Assembly: GCA_038225555.1 (NCBI GenBank)
Contig: JBBRRB010000017.1
Location: 1 to 64,000, forward strand
From: JANXQZ01 sp038225555
GTDB taxonomy: Bacteria > Acidobacteriota > Terriglobia > Bryobacterales > Bryobacteraceae
Length of the DNA: 64,000 nt
Direction of reading: 5' to 3'
The notes under the pieces are model-generated. The model saw only the letters and a program-made list of their open reading frames with translations. It did no database searches and was not told the origin of the DNA. Position numbers and translations under genes: made by a program. Positions 49,792 through 59,225 of this stretch are shown here, piece by piece. Numbering within the stretch: position 1 is the stretch's first letter; each line of letters opens with the position of its first letter.

Positions 49792-52700
49792 TTGAAAAAA
49801 CTAAAAAATATAGTGCTTTATCTGGTCCCGGCCGTTTTTGGGCTCGTGTGTTGCACAGACACAGCACTGGCGCAAGGTAACACAATTTCGGCGAGTCCCG
49901 TCAATCTGAACTTCGTTGCTGGTCAGGGAGTGATTCCGCCGCAGCCTCAAAACGTGACGTATGCCAGCACCTCGAGTACAAACGTACCCTTTACCGTCTC
50001 GGTCTCGTCGTTGTCGAACTGGCTGGGGGTGGCGCCGGTCAGCGGCACCGCTACCCAGACTCCGCAATCGCTGCAGCTATTCGCTCAGAACTACAACAAT
50101 CTCCCGATCGGGTCTTATCCGGGAATGGTGACCATCACTCCAACTACCGGCAATCCGGTGGTAATCAATGCGACGCTGACGATTGGAAGCGGCGGCGGAA
50201 CCGGCTCGGGCACGTTTTCGGCATCTGTGAACCCGATTGTGTTCAACACGACTTCGGGAGCCACGCCTAATCCCGTAAGCTTGTTTCTCAGCACGACCGG
50301 GTCAGCCACGAATGTTTCGGTTTCCGTGTCGGGCACGGCGGCCAGCGTGATTACGGTCACTCCCACCATTCTGCAGGTCGGGCCAGGGGCGTCAGGCGCT
50401 CTGACGGTCGGCGCGAGCGCCGCGTCGTTGCAGCCGGGGAGCTATTCGGCACTGATCAACATCACGCCCAGCGGTGCCACTTCGGCAGCTCTCTCCATTC
50501 CAGTAACGATCAATGTGGGGGCGGGGACCATCACCGGAGGCGGCTTAACGGCGACTCCGAATCCGCTCATCTTCAACATCCCCAGCGGATCGACAAGTGC
50601 GGCATCTCAGACTTTGACGATCACCACCACAACGAATACGTTTGAGAGCGTTACGCTAACGCCCTCGGTCACCAGCGGCGGAAACTGGCTGGGCGTTTCT
50701 CCCAGCACGCTTTCGATCAACCAATCGTTTCCGGGCAGCGCCACGGTAACCGTGAACCCGGCCGCGCTTGCTCCCGGAACGAGCTATGCCGGCAACATCG
50801 CCTTGCAAACTCCCGATTTCGGAACCCTGAACGTCCCTGTAACCATAAACGTTGGAACCACCGGAGGCAGCGGCACCCTTACCGCCACGCCGAACCCGAT
50901 CAGCATCAGCATTCCATCCGGCAGCACAACTCCAGTGAACCAGAGTTTGAGCGTTACGGGGACGCCATCGGGCGCTACCATCTCCGCGCAGGCGAGCGGA
51001 CTCAGTTGGCTCTCGATCAACCCGTCGTTCGCCCAGCTCACCGGAGGAGCGATTCCGTTCACCGTCACGGCCAACCCGATCGGTCAAACTACGGGCACCT
51101 ACACCGGGAACATCATATTGACGCCGTCGTCAGGGACCGCCCTCACGATTCCCGTCACCATCACGATTGGAACCTCTCCTTCTCTGAGCGTCACGCCTCC
51201 CATGCTTGCGTTTGCATACCAGACCGGCACGGCAACTCCCCCGGCCCAGACCATCGCGCTTTCCAGTACCGGCAGCGCGTTAGCATTCGGAGTCACCTCA
51301 ACTACGCAGAGCGGCGGCGGGTGGCTCGTAGTCACGCCGCAAACCGGCGCAACTTCAGCGACGGGCGGGGCCCCCACCAACCTTACGGTACAGGTGAACC
51401 CGACAGGATTGACGCCTGGCTCCTACCAGGGAACGATCACGATCACCGGCAGCGGCGCCTCGAATGGTCCTCAGACCATCCCCGTCTCTTTGCTGGTTAC
51501 GAATCAGCCGATCCTGACGTTAAGCACCAATGGCGTGATTTTCAACTATCAGTTCGGCAGCACCACTCTGCCTTCGCAGCAGCAGGTTCAGGTGGGCAGT
51601 TCCGGAAATCCGCTGAGCTTTAATGTGAGTACTGCCCCAGGCAGCGGCGGCAACTTCCTGACCGTGACGCCCACAATCGGCACCACGCCGCAAACGCTGA
51701 ACTTGTCCATCAATCCAACGATTCTCGCGACGCTTGCCCCCGGCATGTACACCTCCACAGTTACGCTTACCTCCCAAGGGGCCGGCAATGGGACAGTGAA
51801 CATCCCGATCAGTTTGATTGTCGGAAGCAGCACCTTGCTCAGCGTAAGCCAGACGTCTCTCAACTTTAACTATCAAGTCGGACAATCTGTGCCGGCGACT
51901 CAGACATTTAACGTCTCGAGCACGGGATCGCCGCTCAGTTACACGGTGACCGCCGCCACATCCCCGACGTGTGCGAACAGCTTCCTGACGGCCAATCCAG
52001 CGTCCGGTTCCACCGCCAGCAGCAGCACTGTCGCCGTTTCCGTCAATGTGCAGGGATTGGTTCCCGGCACGTGCGGCGGGACAGTAACGATCACGTCTCC
52101 AGGAGCTGGCAACAGCCCCCTCGTTGTGCCGGTCACGGTTCAGGTAAGCAACACGCCGCTCTTGAACGTCAGCCCCGGCGCGATTACGGTGACAACCCAG
52201 TTTGGGACCACTCCCCCCAGCCAAACCGTCGCCCTTACCAGCACGGATCCGGCTACCACGATCAACTTTACCGTTTCCAGACCCAGTTCCGGTCTGCTGT
52301 CGGTGAACCTAACGAGCGGCACCACTCCGAACAATCTGATCATTGGCTTCCCGAGCAGCAATCTGGCTGCCGGCACGTACACCGGTAGCGTGACGGTTAC
52401 GCCGACGACGGCGGGCAGTTCTCCAACTGTGATCCCGCTGACTCTGGTGATTACAAACAACGCAACCGCGTTGGCCACCCCGTCTTCGCTCACCTTCACG
52501 CAGCCGTTCAACGGGCCGCAACCAGCTTCGCAATCCATTCAGCTAACTACCACGGGCAACGTCCCCTTGAGCTTCTCCGCTTCGGCTATCACGCTGAGCG
52601 GTGGATCTTGGTTGTCGGTCACCTCATCCGGTGCCGCCACACCTGCGACGCTCACCGTTAACGCCAACGGATCAAGTCTGGGACAAGGCAGCTACAGCGG

Positions 52701-53817
52701 CGTGATTACGATCATCATTCCAGGCGCGGCGAACAACCCGCTGAACGTGCCAGTCACGCTCTTAGTGGGCCCCTCGCAGAGCCTCGCGGTTACCCCGGCT
52801 ATCTTGAATTTCACATATCAAGGGGGATCGGGAATAACGCCAGCCGCGCAGAACGTGCAGGTGATCAGCAGCGCGGGCAGCCTGCCATTCACTATTACGA
52901 GCGCTTCACCGAACGGTGCGCTGATCACGGCAACACCGGCCAGCGGAACCACTCCCGGAACCGTGGCCATTGGCTTGAATCAGAGCGTGCTATCCACGTT
53001 GGGAGCTGGCAACTACACCGGAAGCGTTACGATCGCAAGCCTCACGGGCGGATCGCAAACGGTCGCGGTGAATGTGACCGTTACACCAGGCGCGACACCA
53101 GCCATCACCAGCGTGGTGAACTCCGCCAGCAACGTGCCTGGCACAGTGGCTCCAGGTGAAATCGTCACCATTTACGGCACGAACATCGGGCCGTCCACTC
53201 CTGCGGGGCTCCAACTGAATGGTGCGGGAATGGTGAGCACGACGCTTGCGAATACCACGGTCACATTCGATGGGATTGCGGCTCCTCTGATCTACGTATC
53301 CAGTGGGCAGATTAACGCCATAGTGCCGTACGAAATCGCGGGCCGGGTCACCACAAACCTTGCAGTGATGCGCAGCGGCATCGCATCTCTCGTGCTCGCG
53401 CTGCGAGTATCGGATACCGTCCCCGCCATTTTCTCGGCAACTCAGACGGGCAATGGCCAGGGCGCGATCCTCAACTTCAACAGCAGCTTCAACAACGCGC
53501 AGAATCCAGCGGCGAAGGGTTCCGTAATTCAGATCTTCGCAACCGGGGAAGGAGCCCTCAATCCGCCAGTCCTGACCGGATCCGTTACCAGCGGAAGCGG
53601 TTCTGCGTTCCCCAAGCCAGCCGGTGCCGTGTCGGTAACGATCGGTGGCCAACCGGCTACTCTGCAGTACGTCGGGGAAGCGCCTGGCTTGGTGTCGGGC
53701 GTGCTTCAGGTGAATGCGGTGGTTCCCCAGATCATCGGGTCCGGTCCGCAAACGGTGGTGCTGAATGTCGGCTCGGGGACCAACTCGCAGCAGACGATCA
53801 CCGTAGCAGTTCAGTAG
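49792..53817 (+). CDS. giant exported BACON-repeat protein with TIGR03437-like C-terminal domain
   Basis: About 1,341 residues from TTG 49792, with GTGGAG 7 bases upstream and a clear signal peptide (KKLKNIVLYLVPAVFGLVCC). Ten beta-sandwich units of about 100 residues follow, each ending in the strand pattern PxTxxV (for example LSIPVTINVG, TIPVSLLV) and containing a GGxWLxVxP core (GGNWLGVSPS, GGSWLSVTSS). After these comes a Solibacter-type C-terminal domain: ITSVVNSASNVPGTVAPGE, YVSSGQINAIVPYEIAGR, GSVIQIFATGEGALN. Likely surface-exposed, binding polysaccharide or protein. A 6-bp hairpin CGGCTT-TC-AAGCCG lies at 49762-49775 upstream. Confidence 0.85.
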   Translation: MKKLKNIVLYLVPAVFGLVCCTDTALAQGNTISASPVNLNFVAGQGVIPPQPQNVTYASTSSTNVPFTVSVSSLSNWLGVAPVSGTATQTPQSLQLFAQNYNNLPIGSYPGMVTITPTTGNPVVINATLTIGSGGGTGSGTFSASVNPIVFNTTSGATPNPVSLFLSTTGSATNVSVSVSGTAASVITVTPTILQVGPGASGALTVGASAASLQPGSYSALINITPSGATSAALSIPVTINVGAGTITGGGLTATPNPLIFNIPSGSTSAASQTLTITTTTNTFESVTLTPSVTSGGNWLGVSPSTLSINQSFPGSATVTVNPAALAPGTSYAGNIALQTPDFGTLNVPVTINVGTTGGSGTLTATPNPISISIPSGSTTPVNQSLSVTGTPSGATISAQASGLSWLSINPSFAQLTGGAIPFTVTANPIGQTTGTYTGNIILTPSSGTALTIPVTITIGTSPSLSVTPPMLAFAYQTGTATPPAQTIALSSTGSALAFGVTSTTQSGGGWLVVTPQTGATSATGGAPTNLTVQVNPTGLTPGSYQGTITITGSGASNGPQTIPVSLLVTNQPILTLSTNGVIFNYQFGSTTLPSQQQVQVGSSGNPLSFNVSTAPGSGGNFLTVTPTIGTTPQTLNLSINPTILATLAPGMYTSTVTLTSQGAGNGTVNIPISLIVGSSTLLSVSQTSLNFNYQVGQSVPATQTFNVSSTGSPLSYTVTAATSPTCANSFLTANPASGSTASSSTVAVSVNVQGLVPGTCGGTVTITSPGAGNSPLVVPVTVQVSNTPLLNVSPGAITVTTQFGTTPPSQTVALTSTDPATTINFTVSRPSSGLLSVNLTSGTTPNNLIIGFPSSNLAAGTYTGSVTVTPTTAGSSPTVIPLTLVITNNATALATPSSLTFTQPFNGPQPASQSIQLTTTGNVPLSFSASAITLSGGSWLSVTSSGAATPATLTVNANGSSLGQGSYSGVITIIIPGAANNPLNVPVTLLVGPSQSLAVTPAILNFTYQGGSGITPAAQNVQVISSAGSLPFTITSASPNGALITATPASGTTPGTVAIGLNQSVLSTLGAGNYTGSVTIASLTGGSQTVAVNVTVTPGATPAITSVVNSASNVPGTVAPGEIVTIYGTNIGPSTPAGLQLNGAGMVSTTLANTTVTFDGIAAPLIYVSSGQINAIVPYEIAGRVTTNLAVMRSGIASLVLALRVSDTVPAIFSATQTGNGQGAILNFNSSFNNAQNPAAKGSVIQIFATGEGALNPPVLTGSVTSGSGSAFPKPAGAVSVTIGGQPATLQYVGEAPGLVSGVLQVNAVVPQIIGSGPQTVVLNVGSGTNSQQTITVAVQ

Positions 53818-53828
53818 TAGTTTGGCCA

Positions 53829-53858
53829 TGTGGGTGCAGCCAATCTTGACTGCACCCG
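53829..53858. repeat. partial REP-like repeat
   Basis: GTGGGTGCAGCCAATCTTG followed by ACTGCACCC is a decayed form of the first hairpin of the repeat family (GTGGGGCAGCCAATC). It lies 12 bases after the stop of the giant protein gene. Confidence 0.5.
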
Positions 53859-53873
53859 CTGCCACCTAGTTTT

Positions 53874-53965
53874 GTGGGGCGGGACCCTGTCCCGCAGCCG
53901 ACGCCCACGTCGGCTTGCTCAAGCCTGGCGAGGGCGCCCGGCGCGGCTCAGGGGAGCGGCCCCAC
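53874..53965 (+). repeat. REP-like repeat, diverged copy 4
   Basis: GTGGGGC and GGCCCCAC enclose GCGGGAC-CCT-GTCCCGC and AGCCGAC-GCCCAC-GTCGGCT. The outer sequences equal those of other copies, but the inner hairpins have different bases with pairing kept, so selection seems to favour the folded form rather than the sequence. Intergenic, between convergent genes. Confidence 0.65.
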
Positions 53966-53978
53966 AAGAAACCGAACA

Positions 53979-56132
53979 CTAATTAATCGTAAGCCGTGCC
54001 GGAGGGCTGCAGATTCTCTGATCCCCGATGCTCCCGCACACATACACATCAGTCGTCATCGCGGGCAAATCCTGCGGAACCACCAAGTCCACTTGCTGCA
54101 CGCCTAGCAGTCCCGGAGCCGGACCCGCATAATATGGCACCCCGATCACACGGTCATGAATCTGCCCAGTGATCGTTCCCGTGCCCGACAAACCAGTCGC
54201 GAAGATCTGAATCACGCTTCCCAGTTGTGCCGGGTTGCCCGAGCTATTGGCCGAGAAATCCTGATTCAGAACCGCCCCCGAGAAAATTGCGGGTGCCATG
54301 CTCGCCAGCGCCACCGTCGATGCGGCGCTCGATACGCCATTTACCGTGGCGACTACCTGGACCGATTGCTTGCCCGCCAATCCCGCCGGAACTAGCACGT
54401 TGATCTGCCGGTCGCCTGAGTAAAGCACCTTCGCCGACAGTCCATCGAACGTCACCGCGACCGCATCGCCGCCGAGGCGCATTCCCTGCAACGTTGCCAG
54501 CGATCCCGGAGCAACCGGTCCGGATGCGAAACTCGCCGCATTCACCACACTCAGAATCACGGGAGGTGTCGCTGTCACGGGAGGAGCGGCGGTGACAACC
54601 AAAGTGATTGGCACTTGCTGCGCGCCCGCCACCGGCCCGGCATCCACATTGAGGGTCGCCTGATACGCGCCGGGTGCAAGATTGCCAGGAGAAGCATCGA
54701 TTCGGATCGTGGCATTGTTCACGCCCGAGTCGGGTGACACTTGCAGCCATCCCGATCCCTTCAGGTAGGTCACGCTGGTGGTCCAATGCAGGACTCCGGC
54801 ACCCTGATTCAGCACCCGCGTGTACGCAACTTGGTAGCTTGACCCGGCCTGCCCGGTGTAACTGATCGGCGTTGTGTCGACGTATAGACGAGGGAAATAG
54901 TTCGCCGTGCAATCGCCGACAATCCCGCAATCGTTCGGAGCGCTCACGGCTGCGAACCGCGGAATCGGATCGCTTGCGGTAGCGGTCTGAACCGCAGAGA
55001 CAGGCGCCAGGCTGACATCCGCCCCGGTGAATACGGGCGCATTCACTGTGGATGGAGCGAGTCCCAAGAACGTCGGGAACTGGGCGCTCTCCAGCACGTT
55101 CGCGTTGGCATCCACCACCTCGTACACTGCAACCCCATTCCCGTTCGCGAGCGGGATTTCGCCCACTGAATCGAAGCTGACCGTTCCAGATCCCTGAGGG
55201 CCCGGAGCATACACCGGAAAGCCTCCAGCTCCATTTGCGTCCGTGTTGCGCACGCGAGCGAGCAACAGCGATCCGTTCAGGCTAGGCGCGTACTGCCCGC
55301 CCGACGCCGGCACGCCGTAATCCCCCGCGCCTGTCGGCTGTACAGCGTCGGACCCCGCTACTGCATCGGGCACAAACAATCGCGCGCCTTGCGGGAAGCC
55401 GGAGTATTTCACGATAATTCTCTCGCCCGAATCCGCGTTCAAATTCGCCCAAGCGTTCCGAGGTCCGAATGCATCGGCGAAGCCCTCCGTCACGCGCGTT
55501 GTCGCGTAAGCCGCCGTCCTCAGCAGCGTGGAAAACAAAAGCGTATCCGGCAGCAGCGAGCCTCCCGGCGCGCACACGAGCTTCGATGAATTGCCGGCAA
55601 ATAGCGCGCGCTCCACGGAACCCACTGTTAACTGGCTATTCGTAATCGACACCAGGTTGCCGCCATTGAAGCCCAGGAAGGCTTGAATCAAGGCATTGGG
55701 CAAAAGCATCAACTGAATTGCAGCGGTCCGAACGTTTGCGAGGCGTAAAACGGCGGTCCCGGCAGGAGATAGGGTGAAGGACAGGCCGTTATAAACGAGA
55801 CTGGCCGGTCCGGTGATCGTGCCGGGAACGGTGACAGGCTGGGGTCCGGAGCCGGTGTCGACGGTGAAAACAACGTCGGTGACGGTATTCGCCGCCACTC
55901 GATTGGTAATGTTGGTATTCAGAAAAATGGAAAAATTTCCGGTGATGCGCGCGTTCGGCTGTCCACCGGAACAGTTGAGCACGATATCGCCGATTCGTTC
56001 GGCGATCCCTTCGCCTTTAACCACTGGAGGGACTGCTGTTGCGTTGCAGATTAGGTTTTGAGCGGAAGCGAGCGTAGCGAAAGTTAGGCTGAAACCTAGG
56101 AAAAATAGAATAAAGCGAGGTAAGCGGGTCAT
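53979..56132 (-). CDS. exported protein with BACON-like unit and TIGR03437-like C-terminal domain
   Basis: 717 residues, ATG preceded by AAAGGAG. Signal peptide ends ASA-QN. The N-terminal about 180 residues contain a strand-rich module (IGDIVLNCSGGQPNARITGN, FLNTNITNRVAANTVTDVVF). A BACON-like unit (GSGWLQVSPDSGVNNATIRI) comes at about 450-550. The C-terminal domain opens ILSVVNAASFASGPVAPGSL and includes QINVLVPAGLAGK and GSVIQIFATGLSG. Probably surface attached. The divergent nadA lies 112 bases away. Confidence 0.82.
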   Translation of the reverse strand: MTRLPRFILFFLGFSLTFATLASAQNLICNATAVPPVVKGEGIAERIGDIVLNCSGGQPNARITGNFSIFLNTNITNRVAANTVTDVVFTVDTGSGPQPVTVPGTITGPASLVYNGLSFTLSPAGTAVLRLANVRTAAIQLMLLPNALIQAFLGFNGGNLVSITNSQLTVGSVERALFAGNSSKLVCAPGGSLLPDTLLFSTLLRTAAYATTRVTEGFADAFGPRNAWANLNADSGERIIVKYSGFPQGARLFVPDAVAGSDAVQPTGAGDYGVPASGGQYAPSLNGSLLLARVRNTDANGAGGFPVYAPGPQGSGTVSFDSVGEIPLANGNGVAVYEVVDANANVLESAQFPTFLGLAPSTVNAPVFTGADVSLAPVSAVQTATASDPIPRFAAVSAPNDCGIVGDCTANYFPRLYVDTTPISYTGQAGSSYQVAYTRVLNQGAGVLHWTTSVTYLKGSGWLQVSPDSGVNNATIRIDASPGNLAPGAYQATLNVDAGPVAGAQQVPITLVVTAAPPVTATPPVILSVVNAASFASGPVAPGSLATLQGMRLGGDAVAVTFDGLSAKVLYSGDRQINVLVPAGLAGKQSVQVVATVNGVSSAASTVALASMAPAIFSGAVLNQDFSANSSGNPAQLGSVIQIFATGLSGTGTITGQIHDRVIGVPYYAGPAPGLLGVQQVDLVVPQDLPAMTTDVYVCGSIGDQRICSPPARLTIN

Positions 56133-56175
56133 ACTTTTGACTCCTTTCGATTCAGTCTAACAGGTGTTGGAGCGA

Positions 56176-56190
56176 TAAGTAAGATACTTA
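56176..56190. promoter_or_regulatory. TAAGTA-AGA-TACTTA palindrome in the divergent nadA region
   Basis: A perfect 6-bp inverted repeat with 3-base centre in the AT-rich gap between 53979-56132 (-) and nadA (+). It could be an operator for either gene, but no regulator is known. TAGAAT about 15 bases before nadA may be its -10 box. Confidence 0.35.
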
Positions 56191-56244
56191 ACATTAAGCC
56201 GTATTCGTACCGGGTTCAGATTGATAGAATAGGAGGTAGCAACA

Positions 56245-57174
56245 ATGGTAGCTTTAGGCTCGATCACGGAAGAGATTCTCGAACTCAAGAAGGACCGTAA
56301 GGCTGTCATCCTTGCTCACCATTACCAGGACTCCGAGATTCAGGAGATCGCCGATGCGGTGGGCGACAGTCTGGAACTCGCTCGCAAGGCGCGCGATTTC
56401 GAGGGTGACGTTATCGCCTTCTGCGGCGTGCTGTTCATGGCCGAAACCGCGAAGGTACTGAATCCTCAACGCATCGTGGTTTTGCCGGACTTGAAAGCCA
56501 GTTGCAGCTTGGTGGAGAGTTGCTCGGCGACCCAGGTGAGGGCCTATCGCGAAAGGCATCCTCACGATGTGATCGTGAGCTACATCAATACATCGGTGGA
56601 AGTGAAGGCCGAGAGCGACATCCTGTGCACTTCGAGCAATGCCGTGAAAATCGTCAATTCAATTCCGGCGGATAGGCCGATTCTCTTCCTCCCGGACATC
56701 AATCTCGGCAATTACGTAAAGAAGCAAACCGGCCGCGAGAACATGAAAATCTGGCAGGGTGCCTGCATCGTGCACGCAACCTTCCCGGCGCGGCGGTTAA
56801 GTGCGGCCCGTTCCGAGCATCCCAGCGCCTTGGTTGCCGCACATCCCGAGTGTCCGGCTGACGTGCTCGCAATGGCTGACTTCATCGGGTCCACCAGTGC
56901 GATCATCAAGTGGTGCGGGGCTTCCCAGGCTGACGAGTTTATCGTGATGACTGAAAGCGGAGTAGCGCACTCGCTAGAGCGCCAATCGCCGGGCAAGCGT
57001 TTTTACTTCGTGGCGAATGAGAACTGCAACTGCAGCGAGTGCCCCTATATGCGCCGGAATACGCTCGAAAAGCTGCGGGATTGCCTACTCAATCTGACTC
57101 CTCGCATTGAGCTGCCCAAAGACGTAATGGAACGCGCCGCGCTTCCGATTGAGCGAATGCTCGCGGTGCGGTAG
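56245..57174 (+). CDS. nadA: quinolinate synthase A
   Basis: 309 residues, ATG preceded by AGGAGG. Motifs: VILAHHYQDSEIQEIADAVG, FCGVLFMAETAKVLNP, and cysteines for the 4Fe-4S cluster in KASCSLVESC, HPECPADV and CNCSECPYM. It condenses iminoaspartate with dihydroxyacetone phosphate to quinolinate in NAD synthesis. No nadB or nadC is near. A REP-like repeat lies between it and moaA. Confidence 0.96.
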   Translation: MVALGSITEEILELKKDRKAVILAHHYQDSEIQEIADAVGDSLELARKARDFEGDVIAFCGVLFMAETAKVLNPQRIVVLPDLKASCSLVESCSATQVRAYRERHPHDVIVSYINTSVEVKAESDILCTSSNAVKIVNSIPADRPILFLPDINLGNYVKKQTGRENMKIWQGACIVHATFPARRLSAARSEHPSALVAAHPECPADVLAMADFIGSTSAIIKWCGASQADEFIVMTESGVAHSLERQSPGKRFYFVANENCNCSECPYMRRNTLEKLRDCLLNLTPRIELPKDVMERAALPIERMLAVR

Positions 57175-57234
57175 ACTTGCTGTCAAGTGCTACAACATCC
57201 TGAGGAATCTACGAGGGTGAGGCTGTTCTGCTGT

Positions 57235-57339
57235 GTGGGGCAGCCAATCCTGGCTGCAGCCGGCTTTCAGCCGGCTCACTTTGTAGCGGTCCAGCAAAGC
57301 CGCCCGAAAGGCGGCTGCGGGCAAGATTGCCCGCCCCAC
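57235..57339 (+). repeat. REP/BIME-like nested palindrome, copy 5
   Basis: Same order as copies 1 and 2: GTGGG, GCAGCC-AATCCT-GGCTGC, AGCCGGCT twice, spacer, GCCGCC-CGAAA-GGCGGC, GCGGGC-AAGATT-GCCCGC, CCCAC. It ends 5 bases before ATG 57345 of moaA, so the folded form could affect that gene's ribosome binding. Confidence 0.85.
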
Positions 57340-57344
57340 AACCA

Positions 57345-58349
57345 ATGCACATGACGGCCATGCCTCTGCTCGATACCTTTGGCCGGGTTCACGATAATCT
57401 TCGGATTAGCGTGACCGACCGTTGCAACATTCGCTGCTTCTACTGCATGCCGGAAGAAGGCGTTAAGTTCATGCGGCGGGACGAGATTCTTTCTTTCGAG
57501 GAGATCGAGCGCTTCACGCGCGTAGCCGCTGCCCTGGGCGTGACGAAATTGCGGCTCACCGGCGGCGAACCCCTCCTGCGCAAAGATCTGCCGGTACTCA
57601 TCAGGAAACTGAGCGCCATACCAGGAATTCAGGACCTCGCTCTAACGACAAACGGAGTGCTGCTAAGTTCGCAAGCGCAGGCTCTATTCGATGCTGGTTT
57701 GCGCAGGTTAAACGTCCATCTGGACACGCTTGACCGGGAGCGCTTTCAGCACATCACGCGACGCGACGACTTGGGCAAAGTACTTGACGGCCTTGAAACA
57801 GCGCGGCGCGTGGGCTTCGACTCCATCAAAATCAACGCGGTCGCCGTAAAAAATTTGATCGAACCCGACCTAGTCCCGATGGCTCGCTTCGGGCGAGAGT
57901 TTGGGCACGAGATCCGGTTCATCGAATTCATGCCCCTTGATGCGCAGGGGCTTTGGGATCGGACCAAGGTACTCATGGCCGACGAAATGATCGAGATCCT
58001 ATCGCGAGAAATCGCCCCGCTCATCGAGATCCCGGATCGCGATCCTCGCGCGCCCGCCACGGACTACCGGTTCGCAGACGGCATCGGCGAGATTGGCTTC
58101 ATCGCTTCCGTGAGCCGCCCGTTTTGCCTCAACTGCAATCGTCTGCGGCTAACGAGCGATGGTCATTTGCGATACTGCCTCTTCGCAATTGAGGAGACCG
58201 ACATCAAGACTCTCTTACGGAACGGCGCCTCTGACGAAGCGATCGCGTCGGCGATCCGCGGCAACGTGCACGACAAGTGGATCGGCCATGAAATCAACAC
58301 CGCCCGCTTCGTACCTCCTCCGCGCCCGATGTACGCCATTGGCGGGTAG
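57345..58349 (+). CDS. moaA: GTP 3',8-cyclase (molybdenum cofactor synthesis)
   Basis: 334 residues from ATG 57345 (57351 and 57360 also possible). Radical SAM cluster CNIRCFYC and C-terminal cluster CLNCNRLRLTSDGHLRYC are complete. TGGEPLLRK and the C-terminal double glycine (YAIGG) agree with MoaA. It converts GTP to 3',8-cyclo-7,8-dihydro-GTP. No other moa, moe or mob gene is near. The repeat immediately before it leaves no room for a typical RBS. Confidence 0.94.
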   Translation: MHMTAMPLLDTFGRVHDNLRISVTDRCNIRCFYCMPEEGVKFMRRDEILSFEEIERFTRVAAALGVTKLRLTGGEPLLRKDLPVLIRKLSAIPGIQDLALTTNGVLLSSQAQALFDAGLRRLNVHLDTLDRERFQHITRRDDLGKVLDGLETARRVGFDSIKINAVAVKNLIEPDLVPMARFGREFGHEIRFIEFMPLDAQGLWDRTKVLMADEMIEILSREIAPLIEIPDRDPRAPATDYRFADGIGEIGFIASVSRPFCLNCNRLRLTSDGHLRYCLFAIEETDIKTLLRNGASDEAIASAIRGNVHDKWIGHEINTARFVPPPRPMYAIGG

Positions 58350-58350
58350 A

Positions 58351-59217
58351 TCACTTTTCGGCTTTCAGTTGCTGCGCCCGATCCAGAAACTTCTTCGCTT
58401 CTTCCATCCGGCCTGCTTGCGATAGCGTCTGGCCCAGCAAGTAATGCGCGGACGAGTTCTGCGGATCCATTCTCAACGCCTGCCGCAGCATGTTCTCCGC
58501 ATTGGGCAGTTCCTTCCGGCGCAGATACCCCTTCCCGAGCAGAATATAAGCGCCGCTGTACGTGGGGTTTAGCCAAATCGAGCGTTCCAATTGCGGAATC
58601 GCCTCGTCCCATTGTTCGCGCCGGCTCAGAGCATCGCCCAATTTGTAGTAGGCCATTGCGAAGTCCGGATTCAACTCGATTTCCTTCGTCAACTCCGCGG
58701 TGGCGCGCTCGATCTCACCGTGAAACGTCGCGATCTCCCCCAGCAGATAGTGGCCTTGAGGGATCTTCGGATTGAGTTCCAGCGCACGCAGGACAGCCTT
58801 CTCCGCGTTCTCCTCGAAACCCTGCCGGATCATCATCTGCGCCGTGATCAGATACGCGGACGCGGAGTCTGGAGGCACGGCATAAAGGACGGCAAAGGCG
58901 CGCACAGCAGGCTCCATCTCATGCAGTTGAACGTGAGCATTGCCCAGCATGTAGCTGGCTTCCAATTGTCGCGTTCCCGCCGCAACCGCCTTCTCCAAAT
59001 AGGGAACCGCCGCCTTGAACTGATTGGTCAGGTACAGGCTTTGAGCGAGAAAGAGCGTCGATTCGCGGGCTTCCGGACTATCTGGTTGCGCCGTCTTAAG
59101 CACCGCCTCGAACTGCTCGGCTGCTTTAGCGTACTCGCGGCGGTTATACTGCGCAACGCCGGTCTGAAAAGCATCCTGGGCAAAGAAGAAGAGGAAGAGC
59201 ACGCCGGCCAACTGCAT
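58351..59217 (-). CDS. exported TPR protein
   Basis: 288 residues. Short signal peptide LAGVLFLFFF, then six or seven tetratricopeptide units, e.g. EYAKAAEQFEAVLKTAQPDS, EASYMLGNAHVQLHEMEPAV, AYYKLGDALSRREQWDEAIP, AHYLLGQTLSQAGRMEEAKK. It serves as a protein interaction scaffold. RBS AGGAG overlaps the stop of the upstream gene, so both are co-translated. Its stop abuts that of moaA. Confidence 0.85.
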   Translation of the reverse strand: MQLAGVLFLFFFAQDAFQTGVAQYNRREYAKAAEQFEAVLKTAQPDSPEARESTLFLAQSLYLTNQFKAAVPYLEKAVAAGTRQLEASYMLGNAHVQLHEMEPAVRAFAVLYAVPPDSASAYLITAQMMIRQGFEENAEKAVLRALELNPKIPQGHYLLGEIATFHGEIERATAELTKEIELNPDFAMAYYKLGDALSRREQWDEAIPQLERSIWLNPTYSGAYILLGKGYLRRKELPNAENMLRQALRMDPQNSSAHYLLGQTLSQAGRMEEAKKFLDRAQQLKAEK

Positions 59218-59225
59218 CCGAGCTC

